A DNA stretch of 64,000 nt from Schaalia sp. ORNL0103. GTDB taxonomy: Bacteria > Actinomycetota > Actinomycetes > Actinomycetales > Actinomycetaceae. Position 1 is the stretch's first letter. Every line of letters starts with the position of its first letter. Of the stretch, positions 25,897-35,409 are shown piece by piece. Location of the stretch: NCBI RefSeq assembly GCF_019429565.1, contig NZ_JAHXSA010000004.1, forward strand, positions 89,666 through 153,665, written 5' to 3'. Made by a program: the position numbers and the translations under genes. The notes under the pieces are model-generated. The model was not told where the DNA came from, ran no database searches, and worked only from the letters and a program-made list of their open reading frames with translations.

Positions 25897-27479
25897 CGAA
25901 CGCTCCTCATCGGTCCGGGGGCTGGGGTCAGGCCGACGATACGGTCGCCGGATGAGGGGGTTAGGGCAAGCAAGCGCTTATACCATGGCGAGCTCTTGGG
26001 GGATATGCGAGCGACGACGAGATCATCGAAGAGAACTGTGCCGGATGAAACGCGCAGGGTTCGCCATCCAGGGACGGCAGCGTCCTTAAGCCAGTAGTCG
26101 TCCTGACCAGGTGATGTCCAGTTGCGTTGAGCGATCGCCGAGTCAACGAGGAGTGGCGTGTAGTAATCCTTGACGTCGCTCGTGGACTCGGGGATCAATG
26201 CCACCGATGCGTCACGGCTATAGACAATGCCCCGCGCCCACGTGCGAGCGTCCACATCGTCATCGAAAACTTGACGATTAGTGACGAGCTCCTGGTTGTC
26301 GTTGATGATGACCGAGGCCATGACCGAGCCAGGCGACGTGTAGACCACCGCGCTCGAAGCCTCCCACGTGTGGTCGCCCGTGGCGGCGTAGTGGAGGAGG
26401 TCCACAGTGGTGGGCAGTTCGGAATCGTCCGTCGCGTGGACGTTGAGGAAGGCGATGCGTTCCATTGCCTCGAACGACAGGGAGCTCACCTGCGGGTTTG
26501 TGCCGTCGGGGGCGACGATGGCCACGTAGGACTCTCTACCGCTGCTAAGTCCGTCACTGATGATCCAGCCATCCCTGCCGCGAATGATGGGTAGTCGAAA
26601 TGTGCTTGGATTTAGTGGGCGACATGTTGTCGTACCGTCGTGATTCTCCTTGACGGCGGGACCGCATGCCTCCTCGATGGCGTCGATCCCCGTGCGTTCG
26701 CCCGTCTCCAGGTTCAGGAATCCGGCCAGCCCATACGTCATGTCTCGAAGACTCTTGTCCGTCGACTTGTCTGTTCTCACCAGCGGCACCCAGCCGTTCA
26801 CAGGGGCAAGGACGTCAGGGATCGTATCCGAGGAGGCATCGAAGTCCCACACGTGTGTCGCGGACTTATCCCAGGCCTCACAGTGTCCGGTGGAGAGATC
26901 AGGGCAGTACAGGCGGATCGGGCCAATGGGGGCGCTTGACCATCCCGTAGAGGTGGGGCGTGCATATGCGTTCCCAGCCAGGGAATCACCCGACGACGGC
27001 CAGCCAGTTGTGACCTTCCCATCTGCCGGAGAGATCAGTGTGTTGCCGACGAGGAGGTCCCCGTCCCACCAGTGCACGCCGGGTTCGTCGTCGACGTCGA
27101 CGCGCCACAGCTCGCGCGGGCTGGAGTGCGAGGCGTCGTAACCGACGGCGACGCGCTGGCTCCCGCGATAGCCCACCAGGAAGAGGTAGCCGTCGCGTGC
27201 GATGTACGTGTTGATCATGTCCAAATCGGCATCGTTTGCATCGATTTGCCAGGCCAGGCGCACGCCGTTGACGAAGTTCCCCGAGAGAAATCCTGTGTCT
27301 TGGGCGCGGCCGTGATAGCCCCACGAGCCGTTCGTTGAATGCATGACGGCGAGCGCGCAGATGATGCTGGTTATCACCATCCACAGTCGTGCTCCGTGGG
27401 TGTGTGGGGTAATGATCTTGTACCAGAGGCGCTTGGATCGCCCCGCCCACAGGTAGTCTTCATCGTCTGGGAATCGCAT
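25893..27479 (-). CDS. Membrane-anchored beta-propeller-like protein, type B (copy 2)
   Basis: A paralogue of the gene at 22624; 528 residues from ATG 27479. This start is chosen because it aligns with MRFPD of the other copy and lies six bases after TACGAT; the frame itself opens further upstream. It contains a membrane helix WMVITSIICALAVMHS, the motif GYHGRAQDTGFLS, the Cys pair YCPDLSTGHCEAW, and the C-terminus GLTPAPGPMRSVR. Long DNA stretches (for example around 26280-26370 and 26530-26640) are nearly identical to 23020-23110 and 23270-23350, while the 3' quarter has diverged. Confidence 0.75.
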   Translation of the reverse strand: MRFPDDEDYLWAGRSKRLWYKIITPHTHGARLWMVITSIICALAVMHSTNGSWGYHGRAQDTGFLSGNFVNGVRLAWQIDANDADLDMINTYIARDGYLFLVGYRGSQRVAVGYDASHSSPRELWRVDVDDEPGVHWWDGDLLVGNTLISPADGKVTTGWPSSGDSLAGNAYARPTSTGWSSAPIGPIRLYCPDLSTGHCEAWDKSATHVWDFDASSDTIPDVLAPVNGWVPLVRTDKSTDKSLRDMTYGLAGFLNLETGERTGIDAIEEACGPAVKENHDGTTTCRPLNPSTFRLPIIRGRDGWIISDGLSSGRESYVAIVAPDGTNPQVSSLSFEAMERIAFLNVHATDDSELPTTVDLLHYAATGDHTWEASSAVVYTSPGSVMASVIINDNQELVTNRQVFDDDVDARTWARGIVYSRDASVALIPESTSDVKDYYTPLLVDSAIAQRNWTSPGQDDYWLKDAAVPGWRTLRVSSGTVLFDDLVVARISPKSSPWYKRLLALTPSSGDRIVGLTPAPGPMRSVR

Positions 27480-27789
27480 GGACTGATCGTAACCGCTCGT
27501 CATGGTTCCCGCGTCAACACGAACGGCCTGGGACACGCCACGAGGCCGGGGCTCCCCCTATGTATAGGTATCGCAACGCGCTCCCACCGGCGCCTCGCCC
27601 GGGCGCGCCCGCGCGCGAGAATCCGCCACTGCCTCGTGAATGTCAAACCCGAAGGGCGTGAGACGCGCGGAAGCGTCCCCGGTACCCAGATGCGGGTGGG
27701 ACGCGGTAAGGTCCATCCCAGATGCCTCGCCGGGTGCTCTCGGCATGAGGGTGCTACAAATACTGGGGAAGCGACGGAAGGGACCGGCA
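27480..27789. other. Divergent promoter region between propeller gene and topA
   Basis: 310 bases without a gene. On the minus strand TACGAT (27486-27491) is the -10 box of the propeller gene. On the plus strand TACAAATACT at about 27754 is a plausible -10 region for topA. An ACGAGGCCGGGG word at 27540 has no nearby inverted partner. Confidence 0.5.
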
Positions 27790-30549
27790 ATGTCAGCGAC
27801 GAAGCTCGTGATCGTGGAGTCTCCTGCGAAGGCAGCCACCATCGAGGGATACCTGGGTCCCGACTACCACGTGACCGCCTCCATCGGCCACATTCGCGAC
27901 CTCCCGCAGCCCTCCGAGCTACCCAAGGACATGAAGAAGGGGCCGTTCGGCCGCTTCGCCGTCAACGTGGATGACGGTTTCGCGCCCTATTACGTGGTGA
28001 ACCCGGACAAGAAGAAAAAGGTCACCGAACTCAAGAAGCTCCTCAAGGAGTGCGACGAACTCTATCTGGCAACTGATGAGGACCGCGAGGGTGAGGCCAT
28101 CGCGTGGCACCTCCTGCAGGTCTTGAAGCCGAAGGTTCCCGTGCGCCGCATGGTGTTCCACGAAATCACGAAGGAAGCGATCCAGCGCGCCCTGGAGAAC
28201 ACGCGCGACCTGGACACCGACCTCGTGGACGCGCAGGAGACCCGCCGCATCCTCGACCGCCTCTACGGCTACGAGGTCTCGCCCCTCCTGTGGCGCAAGA
28301 TCCGCCCGTCCCTGTCGGCCGGCCGCGTGCAGTCGGTGGCCACGCGCCTCGTGGTCGCCAGGGAACGTGAGCGCATGGCGCACGTGAGCGCCCAGTACTG
28401 GTCGATCGACACGGCTTTCACGTCGGCGGGCCAGGCCTTCGGCGCGCGCGTCTCCTCCGTGGACGGCCACTCGATCGCGACCGGCTCCGACTTCAGCGAG
28501 AAGGGCGAGCTGAGCGCGAAGGCGGCCAAGGCCGGCGTCCTCCACCTGGACGAGGCCACCGCCCGGGCCTACGCCCGCGCGCTGTCCGACGCCCCGGCCT
28601 CGGTTATCGACTCGGTGACCCGCAAGCCCTACCGCCGCCGCCCAGCCGCCCCCTTCACGACGTCGACCCTCCAGCAGGAGGCGTCGCGCAAGCTGCACTG
28701 GAACGCGTCCTCGACGATGCGCACCGCCCAGTCCCTGTACGAGTCCGGTTACATCACCTACATGCGTACCGACTCCACGGCCCTGTCCAGCCAGGCGATC
28801 CACGCCGCCCGCGAGCAGGCCACCCAGCTCTACGGGGCCGAGGCCGTGGCCGAGTCCCCGCGCCTGTACGGCACCACCTCGAAGGGTGCGCAGGAGGCGC
28901 ACGAGGCGATCCGTCCCGCGGGTGATCACTTCCGCACGCCGGGCGAGGTGGCCGGTTCCCTGTCGAAGCAGCAGCTGGCCCTGTACGACCTGATCTGGAA
29001 GCGCACGGTTGCCTCGCAGATGGCCGACGCTCTCGGCTACACGGCGACGATCCGCGTGCTCACCGGCATCGAGGTCGACGGCAAGCGCCACGACGTGCTG
29101 TCCTCGGCCTCGGGCACGGTTATCACCTCCCCGGGCTTCCGCCTGGCCTACCAGGAGGGCCGCGACCAGGGGCGTTATGACGCGGAAAAGAACGACGCGG
29201 AGAAGATGCTCCCAGACGTCGCCGAGGGTGATCCCGCGACGCTGACCGAGGCCACCCCCGACGGCCATGAGACCCAGCCCCCGGGCCGCTACACGGAGGC
29301 GACGCTGGTCAAGACCATGGAGGAGCTCGGCATCGGCCGTCCCTCCACCTACGCGGCGACCATCCAGACGATCGGGGACCGCGGGTACGTGACGCACCGC
29401 GGTCAGTACCTGGTGCCCACGTGGCTGGCGTTTTCCGTGACGCGCCTGCTCGAGGAGAACCTGGCGAACCTGGTCGACTACGACTTCACGGCCTCGATGG
29501 AGGGCGACCTGGACCGTATCGCCGCGGGCGAGGAGAACGGCACGGAGTTCCTGACCGGCTTCTTCTTCGGCCCCGACGGCACGGGTGAGAACGGCGGCCT
29601 GCGCCATGGCGTCGCCTCCCTGGGTGACGACATCGACGCACGCGCCGTTAACTCGATCGACCTGGGTCGCGGCGTGACGCTGCGCGTGGGTCGCTACGGC
29701 CCCTACATGGAAAAGGCCGATGGGACGCGCGCAAACGTGCCGCCGGAGGTCGCTCCCGACGAGCTGACGGATGAGCTGATCGACCAGCTCTTCTCCCGCG
29801 CCGCCGACGACGGCCGCGAGCTGGGTGTCGACCCGGCGACCGGTCACACGATCATCGTCAAGGATGGCCGCTACGGCCCCTACGTCACCGAGGTCCTCCC
29901 CGAGGTGGCCGATGGCGGCGAGGAGGGCGCGAAGAAGACGAAGAAGAGCGCCGCCAAGCCTCGTACCGCCTCGCTGTTCAAGACCATGGACATCGCCACC
30001 GTCACCCTCGAGGACGCGCTGTCGCTGCTGTCCCTGCCGCGCGAGGTGGGCACGGACCCGGCCTCGGGCGAGGTCATCACCGCGCAGAACGGCCGCTACG
30101 GCCCCTACCTGAAGAAGGGCACGGACTCGCGCACGCTGGCCTCCGAGGACCAGCTGCTGACCATCACCCTGGACGAGGCCCTGGCCATCTACGCGCAGCC
30201 CAAGACGCGAGGCCGCGGCACGGCCCGCCCGCCGCTGCGCGAGTTCGGCGTGGACCCGATCTCGGGCAAGAAGGTCACCGTCAAGGACGGGCGCTTCGGC
30301 CCCTACGTGACGGACGGCGAGACCAACGTGACGGTGCCGCGCGCCGAGACGGTCGAGGACCTGACGGCCGAGCGTGCCTACGAGCTGTTGGCGGATAAGC
30401 GCGCCAAGGGCCCCGCCCCCAAGCGCACGCGCAAGACGGCCGCGAAGAAGACGACGGCCAAGAAGACCACCGCGAAGAAGACGACGGCCAAGAAGACCAC
30501 CGCGAAGAAGACGGCCACCAAGAAGGCCGCGACGAAGAAGGACAGCTGA
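27790..30549 (+). CDS. topA: DNA topoisomerase I TopA
   Basis: Type IA topoisomerase that relaxes negative supercoils; essential in actinobacteria. ATG 27790 follows GGAAGGGA and gives a 919-residue protein beginning MSATKLVIVESPAKA. It has the Toprim motif LATDEDREGEAIAW, the active-site Tyr324 in YITYMRTDS, and three or four C-terminal repeats marked by RYGPY or RFGPY (near residues 637, 695, 771 and 836). The tail is Lys/Ala/Thr-rich with repeats of AKKTT, as in mycobacterial TopA, where basic tails help DNA binding. There are no zinc-finger cysteines, as usual for actinobacteria. The stop overlaps the tmk start by one base (TGATG). Confidence 0.97.
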   Translation: MSATKLVIVESPAKAATIEGYLGPDYHVTASIGHIRDLPQPSELPKDMKKGPFGRFAVNVDDGFAPYYVVNPDKKKKVTELKKLLKECDELYLATDEDREGEAIAWHLLQVLKPKVPVRRMVFHEITKEAIQRALENTRDLDTDLVDAQETRRILDRLYGYEVSPLLWRKIRPSLSAGRVQSVATRLVVARERERMAHVSAQYWSIDTAFTSAGQAFGARVSSVDGHSIATGSDFSEKGELSAKAAKAGVLHLDEATARAYARALSDAPASVIDSVTRKPYRRRPAAPFTTSTLQQEASRKLHWNASSTMRTAQSLYESGYITYMRTDSTALSSQAIHAAREQATQLYGAEAVAESPRLYGTTSKGAQEAHEAIRPAGDHFRTPGEVAGSLSKQQLALYDLIWKRTVASQMADALGYTATIRVLTGIEVDGKRHDVLSSASGTVITSPGFRLAYQEGRDQGRYDAEKNDAEKMLPDVAEGDPATLTEATPDGHETQPPGRYTEATLVKTMEELGIGRPSTYAATIQTIGDRGYVTHRGQYLVPTWLAFSVTRLLEENLANLVDYDFTASMEGDLDRIAAGEENGTEFLTGFFFGPDGTGENGGLRHGVASLGDDIDARAVNSIDLGRGVTLRVGRYGPYMEKADGTRANVPPEVAPDELTDELIDQLFSRAADDGRELGVDPATGHTIIVKDGRYGPYVTEVLPEVADGGEEGAKKTKKSAAKPRTASLFKTMDIATVTLEDALSLLSLPREVGTDPASGEVITAQNGRYGPYLKKGTDSRTLASEDQLLTITLDEALAIYAQPKTRGRGTARPPLREFGVDPISGKKVTVKDGRFGPYVTDGETNVTVPRAETVEDLTAERAYELLADKRAKGPAPKRTRKTAAKKTTAKKTTAKKTTAKKTTAKKTATKKAATKKDS

Positions 30550-31367
30550 TGGCAGCGCGAGGAGTGTTCATCACCTTCGAAGGTGGCGACGGCTCGGGGA
30601 AGTCCACGCAGATCCAGTCGGTGCGTGACTGGTTCGAGAGCCGTGGCCGCGAGGTCATCGTCACCCGCGAGCCGGGCGGTACCGAGCTGGGTACGGAGAT
30701 CCGTCGCCTCGTGCAGAACGGCCCCGAGGACGTCGACGCACGCACGGAGGCCCTCCTGTACGCGGCCGACCGCGCCTACCACGTCGCCACGGTCATCGCC
30801 CCCGCTCTCGAGCGCGGCGCGGTCGTGCTGGGTGACCGCTACATTGATTCCTCCCTGGCCTACCAGGGCGCGGCCCGCTCCCTCGGCGTGGACGAGATCG
30901 CATCCCTGTCCGCGTGGGCGACCCGCGGACTCTACCCCTCGCTGACCTTCCTCCTGGACCTGCCCCCGGAGGTCGGCGCGCGCCGCCGCACCGACGCACC
31001 GGACCGCATGGAACGCGAGTCCATGGACTTCCACGAGCGCGTGCGCCACGAGTACCTGCGCCTCGCCGACGCCGAACCCGACCGCATCGTCGTCATCGAC
31101 GCGGTGGGCACGGTCGATGAGGTCTTCTCCGAGATCCGCGGGGTCCTCGTCGAGCGCTTCGAGGGTGGCTCCGTCACCATCGACGAGGCCGACGACTCCG
31201 TTCCCGCGCCCACGCAGGAGGCCCTGGCCTCGTCGTCTGAGGCCCCCGAGACCCCTGAGGCCGCTGAGAAACCGCGCGAGAAGAGCGCGAACAAGGGCAG
31301 CGCTCGCAAGCCAGCCACCATGGTGGGAGCCCTGGGCGAGTCCCAGGGCGCGCTCTGGGATGAATGA
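30549..31367 (+). CDS. tmk: Thymidylate kinase with C-terminal extension
   Basis: Phosphorylates dTMP to dTDP. The P-loop GGDGSGKST (about 12-20), the TREPGGTELG motif and DRYIDSSLAYQG are intact. The catalytic domain ends near residue 212, as in standard 205-215-residue enzymes. About 60 further residues rich in Ala, Pro, Glu and Lys follow and look disordered. It is translationally coupled to topA (1-base overlap) and to holB (4-base overlap), so topA-tmk-holB is one operon of DNA replication genes. Confidence 0.96.
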   Translation: MAARGVFITFEGGDGSGKSTQIQSVRDWFESRGREVIVTREPGGTELGTEIRRLVQNGPEDVDARTEALLYAADRAYHVATVIAPALERGAVVLGDRYIDSSLAYQGAARSLGVDEIASLSAWATRGLYPSLTFLLDLPPEVGARRRTDAPDRMERESMDFHERVRHEYLRLADAEPDRIVVIDAVGTVDEVFSEIRGVLVERFEGGSVTIDEADDSVPAPTQEALASSSEAPETPEAAEKPREKSANKGSARKPATMVGALGESQGALWDE

Positions 31368-32557
31368 TGAGCGTTTGGTCCTCGCTCGTCGGACAGGACG
31401 CGGCGGTCGCTAAGCTCAGCGAGGCCGCGGCGTCCGCCCGCGCGATCGTGGCCTCCCGTGGCGGCTCTCGCGCCTCCGACGATGCGCGTTCCATGAGCCA
31501 TGCGTGGCTCATCACCGGCCCTCCCGGGTCGGGTCGCTCCGTCGCTGCCCGCGCCTTTGCGGCAGCCCTGCAGTGCACGGGTGAGACCGTGGGGTGCGGC
31601 CAGTGCGCCGGATGCCGCACGACGATGGGCCGCACGAACGCCGACGTCGTCTTCGCGGCCACCGAGACCTCGATCATCAACGTGGAGACCGCCCGTTCCC
31701 TCGTGCTGCAGGCGCAGTCCTCGCCCTCCCAGGGGCTGTGGCGCGTCATCGTCGTCGAGGATGCGGACCGCCTCGGCGAGTCCGGCGCGAACGCCCTGCT
31801 CAAGGCCATCGAAGAGCCGCCCGAGCACACCGTGTGGCTGCTGTGCGCCCCCAGCCCCGAGGACATGATCGCGACGATCCGCTCGCGTTGCCGCCACCTC
31901 GGCCTGCGTATCCCCACAGCCAGTGCAGTCGCTGACCTGCTCGTGCGCGAAGGCATCGCCACCCCCGAGGTCGCCCTCGAGGCCGCTCGTGCCGCCCAGT
32001 CGCACATCGGCCTGGCCCGAGCACTCGCCCGCGACCCCCAGATGCGCGAACGCCGCCGAGCCATCATCACCGCGCCCGCCTCCGTGCGCAGCGTCGGCGA
32101 GGCCGTCATGGCTGCCGACCGCCTCCTCGAGACCGCGAAAGCCCAAGCCGACGCGCAGGTCAGCGAACGAAACGCCCGCGAAAAGGCCGAACTGATGCGC
32201 CAGCTCGGCATGGACGAGGGCGAGAGCGCCACCAAGGCCTCGCGCACGATGATCCGCCAGCTCGAGGAGGACCAAAAGCGCCGCTCCAAGCGTGCCCTCA
32301 CCGACGCGATCGACCGCGCCCTCATCGACTTGCTTGCAATCTACCGAGACGTCCTCATGGTCCAGGTGGGCGGGGACGGCGAACTCATTAACACGGACCT
32401 GTCCGACCTTGTGCACCAGATCGCCCAGGACTCCACGCCGCGCCAGACCCTCGCGCGCGTCGACCACATCGAGACCGCACGCAAACGCCTCGTCGCAAAC
32501 GGCAACCCCCTGCTGGTCCTCGAAGACATGGCGATTTCGCTGCGTCCCCAAGCCTGA
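31364..32557 (+). CDS. holB: DNA polymerase III subunit delta prime
   Basis: Part of the clamp loader that places the beta clamp on DNA. The 397-residue AAA+ protein has a degenerate Walker A (GPPGSGRS, Lys replaced by Arg), consistent with delta prime not hydrolysing ATP. It has zinc-binding cysteines CGQCAGC, and VEDADRLGESGANALLKAIEEPP, the conserved clamp-loader core with SRC sensor I region. It starts inside the end of tmk (ATGA-type overlap). Confidence 0.95.
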   Translation: MMSVWSSLVGQDAAVAKLSEAAASARAIVASRGGSRASDDARSMSHAWLITGPPGSGRSVAARAFAAALQCTGETVGCGQCAGCRTTMGRTNADVVFAATETSIINVETARSLVLQAQSSPSQGLWRVIVVEDADRLGESGANALLKAIEEPPEHTVWLLCAPSPEDMIATIRSRCRHLGLRIPTASAVADLLVREGIATPEVALEAARAAQSHIGLARALARDPQMRERRRAIITAPASVRSVGEAVMAADRLLETAKAQADAQVSERNAREKAELMRQLGMDEGESATKASRTMIRQLEEDQKRRSKRALTDAIDRALIDLLAIYRDVLMVQVGGDGELINTDLSDLVHQIAQDSTPRQTLARVDHIETARKRLVANGNPLLVLEDMAISLRPQA

Positions 32558-32593
32558 AAACTGACCCGGCGTTTCTCCGTTACAATCGGGGCC

Positions 32594-34210
32594 ATGAAGA
32601 CACGCTCCATTGCGGCCTGCGCCGTCGCAGTCCTCGCCGTCGTCGCGATCGTCCTGACCGTCGTCGGCTACTACGGAACCCAACGCAGGGGACCGGCCCC
32701 CTCGACGACGGCCTCGGCCACGTCCGCGCCGATCCCCGTGTCCGCGGGGTCCGTGCAGGCCTACTACGATCAGGCGATCGAGTGGGGTGCGTGCGCCGAC
32801 GGCACCTTCGACACCTTCCAGGGCGTGAATTCCTCGGACGCTAGCGAGTACCAGTGCGCCTTTCTGAAGGCTCCGCTGGACTGGGAGAACCCCGACGGAG
32901 ACCAGATCACGCTGGCGCTCGCGATCCACCGCTCCGGCACCGAGAATGCGCCCGCCCTGTTCATCAACCCGGGCGGCCCCGGAGGCGCCGTCGTCTCCTC
33001 GCTGCCCTACTACGCGACGCAGGGAATCGGCGAGGCCGTGGTCAACGCCTACGACATCGTGGCCCTCGACCCGCGTGGCGTCGGCGACTCGACCCCCGTG
33101 TTCTGCACGACCGACGCCGAGCGCGACGAGCGTAACGCCGGAGAGGACGAGGACGTCGACACCGGCGACGAGTCCCCGCAGTCCGCGGTCGCCTCTGCCC
33201 ATGAGGACGCCCAAGAGGTCGCCGCGGGGTGCCGCGAACACTCTGGCAACCTGTTCGAGCACATCGACACCGTGAGCGCTGCCCGCGACTTCGACATGGT
33301 GCGCGCGGTCCTCGGCCAGGAGAAGCTCAACCTCCTCGGATACTCCTACGGCACCTTCCTTGGAGCCACCTACGCGGGGCTCTTCCCCGAGCGCGTCGGT
33401 CGCTTCGTCCTCGATGGAGCCCTGGACCCCACGCTCAGCGCCAACGAAGTCTCCGCCCTCCAGATGCGAGGCCTCGACGCCTCGCTCCAGCACTGGATCT
33501 CCGACTGCGCCACCCAGGCCACCTGCCCGATGGGACGCAACCTCCAGGAAGGCATCGAGACCGTGCGCTCGTTCCTCGACTCCCTCGAGGACAACCCGAT
33601 GCACACGAATGACCCGAACCGTCCGCTCACCGAAAACCTGGCCGTCACCGCGCTCACCGGCGCCATGTACAACACGCAGTGGTGGCCTCAGCTCACCCAG
33701 GCCTTCGGGATGGCGTGGCAGAAGAACGACGGTAGCGGTCTGCTCGCCATCGCTGACACGTTGAACTCGCGCAACCCCGACGGCACCTACCAGGACAACT
33801 CCTTCGACGCGATTAACGCGATCAACAACCTCGACTACTCGCCCGAAGGCACCATCGAGGAGTGGGCCGCCCAGGTAGAGACACTCAAGAACGAACTGCC
33901 GATCCTCGGCAAGTACGTGGGCTACCCGTCGGCCGGCCTCGAGGCGTGGCCCACTAAGCACGCGCCCCGCTCGCGCATCACCGCGCAGGGAGCCGATCCC
34001 ATCGTCGTCATCGGCACGACCCACGACCCAGCGACCCCCTACTCGATGGCTCAGGGCCTGTCGGGTCAGCTCGCCAGCGGCGTCCTCGTCACCGTCGAAG
34101 GCTGGAACCACACCGCCTACCGCCGCGGCGCCAACCAGTGCGTCACGCGCGCCGTCGAAGATTACTTCGTGAAGGGAACCGTGCCCACCGACGGCCTCAT
34201 GTGCCAGTAG
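32594..34210 (+). CDS. Secreted or anchored tripeptidyl aminopeptidase (alpha/beta hydrolase, S33 type)
   Basis: A 538-residue protein with an N-terminal hydrophobic segment (AVAVLAVVAIVLTVVGYY) acting as signal or anchor, then a Ser/Thr/Pro linker. It has the oxyanion region NPGGPGG, DPRGVGDS, the nucleophile elbow GYSYGTFLG, and the catalytic Asp in THDPATPY and His in GWNHTAY. This is the Streptomyces TAP/SlpD-like family that releases tripeptides outside the cell. Four or more cysteines (for example CADGTF, YQC, ATCPMG, MCQ) suggest disulfides. The ATG is seven bases after TACAAT, so it probably has its own leaderless transcript despite following holB by 36 bases. Confidence 0.9.
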   Translation: MKTRSIAACAVAVLAVVAIVLTVVGYYGTQRRGPAPSTTASATSAPIPVSAGSVQAYYDQAIEWGACADGTFDTFQGVNSSDASEYQCAFLKAPLDWENPDGDQITLALAIHRSGTENAPALFINPGGPGGAVVSSLPYYATQGIGEAVVNAYDIVALDPRGVGDSTPVFCTTDAERDERNAGEDEDVDTGDESPQSAVASAHEDAQEVAAGCREHSGNLFEHIDTVSAARDFDMVRAVLGQEKLNLLGYSYGTFLGATYAGLFPERVGRFVLDGALDPTLSANEVSALQMRGLDASLQHWISDCATQATCPMGRNLQEGIETVRSFLDSLEDNPMHTNDPNRPLTENLAVTALTGAMYNTQWWPQLTQAFGMAWQKNDGSGLLAIADTLNSRNPDGTYQDNSFDAINAINNLDYSPEGTIEEWAAQVETLKNELPILGKYVGYPSAGLEAWPTKHAPRSRITAQGADPIVVIGTTHDPATPYSMAQGLSGQLASGVLVTVEGWNHTAYRRGANQCVTRAVEDYFVKGTVPTDGLMCQ

Positions 34211-34325
34211 GGACGTGACTCACGACATCCCCATGGCGGGTGTCTTGGTTTGCGCTCGGCGCGATTCGTCCAGTAGAGTTGTGCCGTTGCCTGCACGCCC
34301 CGGAAACGGTGGAACGGCAGGCGCG

Positions 34326-34398
34326 GCCGCCTTAGCTCAGTCGGCAGAGCGATTCACTCGTAATGAATAGGTCGTGGGTTCGATTCCCACAGGCGGCT
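34326..34398 (+). tRNA. tRNA-Thr(CGU)
   Basis: A 73-base cloverleaf. Acceptor stem GCCGCCT pairs with AGGCGGC (34391-34397), discriminator T; D-arm GCTCAGTCGGCAGAGC; anticodon arm ATTCA-CTCGTAA-TGAAT with anticodon CGT at 34359-34361; T-arm GTGGGTTCGATTCCCAC. CCA is not encoded. It reads ACG codons. Confidence 0.97.
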
Positions 34399-34403
34399 CA
34401 GAT

Positions 34404-34433
34404 ACGCCCACCCGGTTCCGGGTGGGCGTTTTT
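34404..34433 (+). terminator. Terminator after tRNA-Thr
   Basis: ACGCCCACCCGG pairs with CCGGGTGGGCGT (to about 34429) followed by TTTTT. Confidence 0.9.
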
Positions 34434-34458
34434 GTATGTGTGTGCGGTGTCGCGGTGC

Positions 34459-34670
34459 TGCTTGTGGCTTGTTGCCCCACGGGTGTTCCGGGCGCCGGAG
34501 GGCCCGGCCGCCCGCGAGGCTAGGCGTCCTCACTTCGTTCGGTGCCGCGCCTCGAAGCCCGCCCGTGCCCTCCGGTCCCTCCGGTGCCCTCCACACCAGT
34601 GGCGCTTGGTTGCTGATGTGTGGCTTGGCGCGTCGTCTCAAGGCCCGCCCTGGCCCTGCCACCGCCCATC
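34459..34670. repeat. GC-rich composite repeat C, copy after tRNA-Thr
   Basis: It shares CCCCACGGGTGTTCCGGG, CCTCCACACCAGTGG, GCTGATG and GGCGCGTCGTCTC with the block at 14481-14876, and leads directly into element B exactly as that block does (CCGCCCATC then AATTTCG). Confidence 0.75.
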
Positions 34671-34783
34671 AATTTCGCACGTAATTCCCCTGAGGCTTGT
34701 TCAAACATTGAATTTACGTCGTTGGAATTGCAACGTTTTCGTGAGGTCTTAAACAATGACCGAGATAAATTACGTGCGAAATT
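34671..34783. repeat. Dispersed 113-bp inverted-repeat element B, copy 2
   Basis: Perfect 16-bp ends as in copy 1, with internal TTCAAACATTGAA and GGAATTGCAACG. The internal 80 bases differ from copy 1 at several positions, mainly outside these words. Confidence 0.88.
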
Positions 34784-34858
34784 TATCTGGCGCTTGTCTC
34801 ACCGTTGTGCGTGGAGCTCCGCAGCTGGGTCTACCAATCCCTCCGCGCCGGAAGCAAT

Positions 34859-34935
34859 GGGAGTTTTGCACTACACGAAGCCTGCTGGCGGCGTGTCGCC
34901 GGCGTGTCGAACCCTCGTGTAGTGCAATTCCCCCC
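34859..34935. repeat. Dispersed palindromic repeat A, copy 5 (arms changed in concert)
   Basis: The arms are TTGCACTACACGA and TCGTGTAGTGCAA instead of the usual GCAGCATTAGA pair, yet they remain fully complementary. The outer GGGAG/CCCCCC and the central tandem CGGCGTGTCG are retained. Both arms have changed together. Confidence 0.9.
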
Positions 34936-35409
34936 GATTGGTGCCGCCGCCAGCCACGGGTATCGCGTCTGGGCCCTGCAGACCAGGCGGCCCGGTTATC
35001 TGAAACCCCTGTCGCCTTTGCGGGCGCAGGCCGTGCCTCAACTGAAACCGTCATCGCCTTTGCGGGTGAGAAATGGGCGTTTTTGGAGCGTTTTTCGGTT
35101 GCAGTGGTGTTGTTGGTTTCAACGGTTGCTTTTCAAGGGCGCGCAGTGGTGATGGGGGTTTCATGCTGGCCTGCATCAGTGGTTGCGGAGGAGTCATTGG
35201 TTGCATCGTCGCCGCGGGCGGGGTCCTGTGCGCGAAAAAGTTCGCCCTGCTTGGTCTGATGGTGGGTGTGAGCGCGAAAAAGTTCGCCCGGCGTACGAAA
35301 AATGGCCGAAAATCGGTGGTTTGTGGCGTGCTGGACGAGTTTCTTCGCACCAACCGGTGTTGTGCCAAGGACTTGTAGACAATGCGGCGCACTTCAGGCT
35401 TGCTGTGGT
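34936..35409. other. Gene-free region with short direct repeats
   Basis: It contains no credible gene. Short words recur: CGCCTTTGCGGG twice (about 35010 and 35052), and GCGCGAAAAAGTTCGCCC twice (about 35231 and 35272). GC content is lower than the surroundings. It may be the remains of decayed, duplicated sequence. Confidence 0.5.

Noticed and set aside
27919..29847. 642-codon minus-strand frame
   Set aside because: It lies entirely antisense to topA and shows no recognisable protein features.
30932..34111. 1059-codon open frame on the minus strand
   Set aside because: It is antisense to tmk, holB and the aminopeptidase, which have clear family motifs. High GC makes long antisense frames common.
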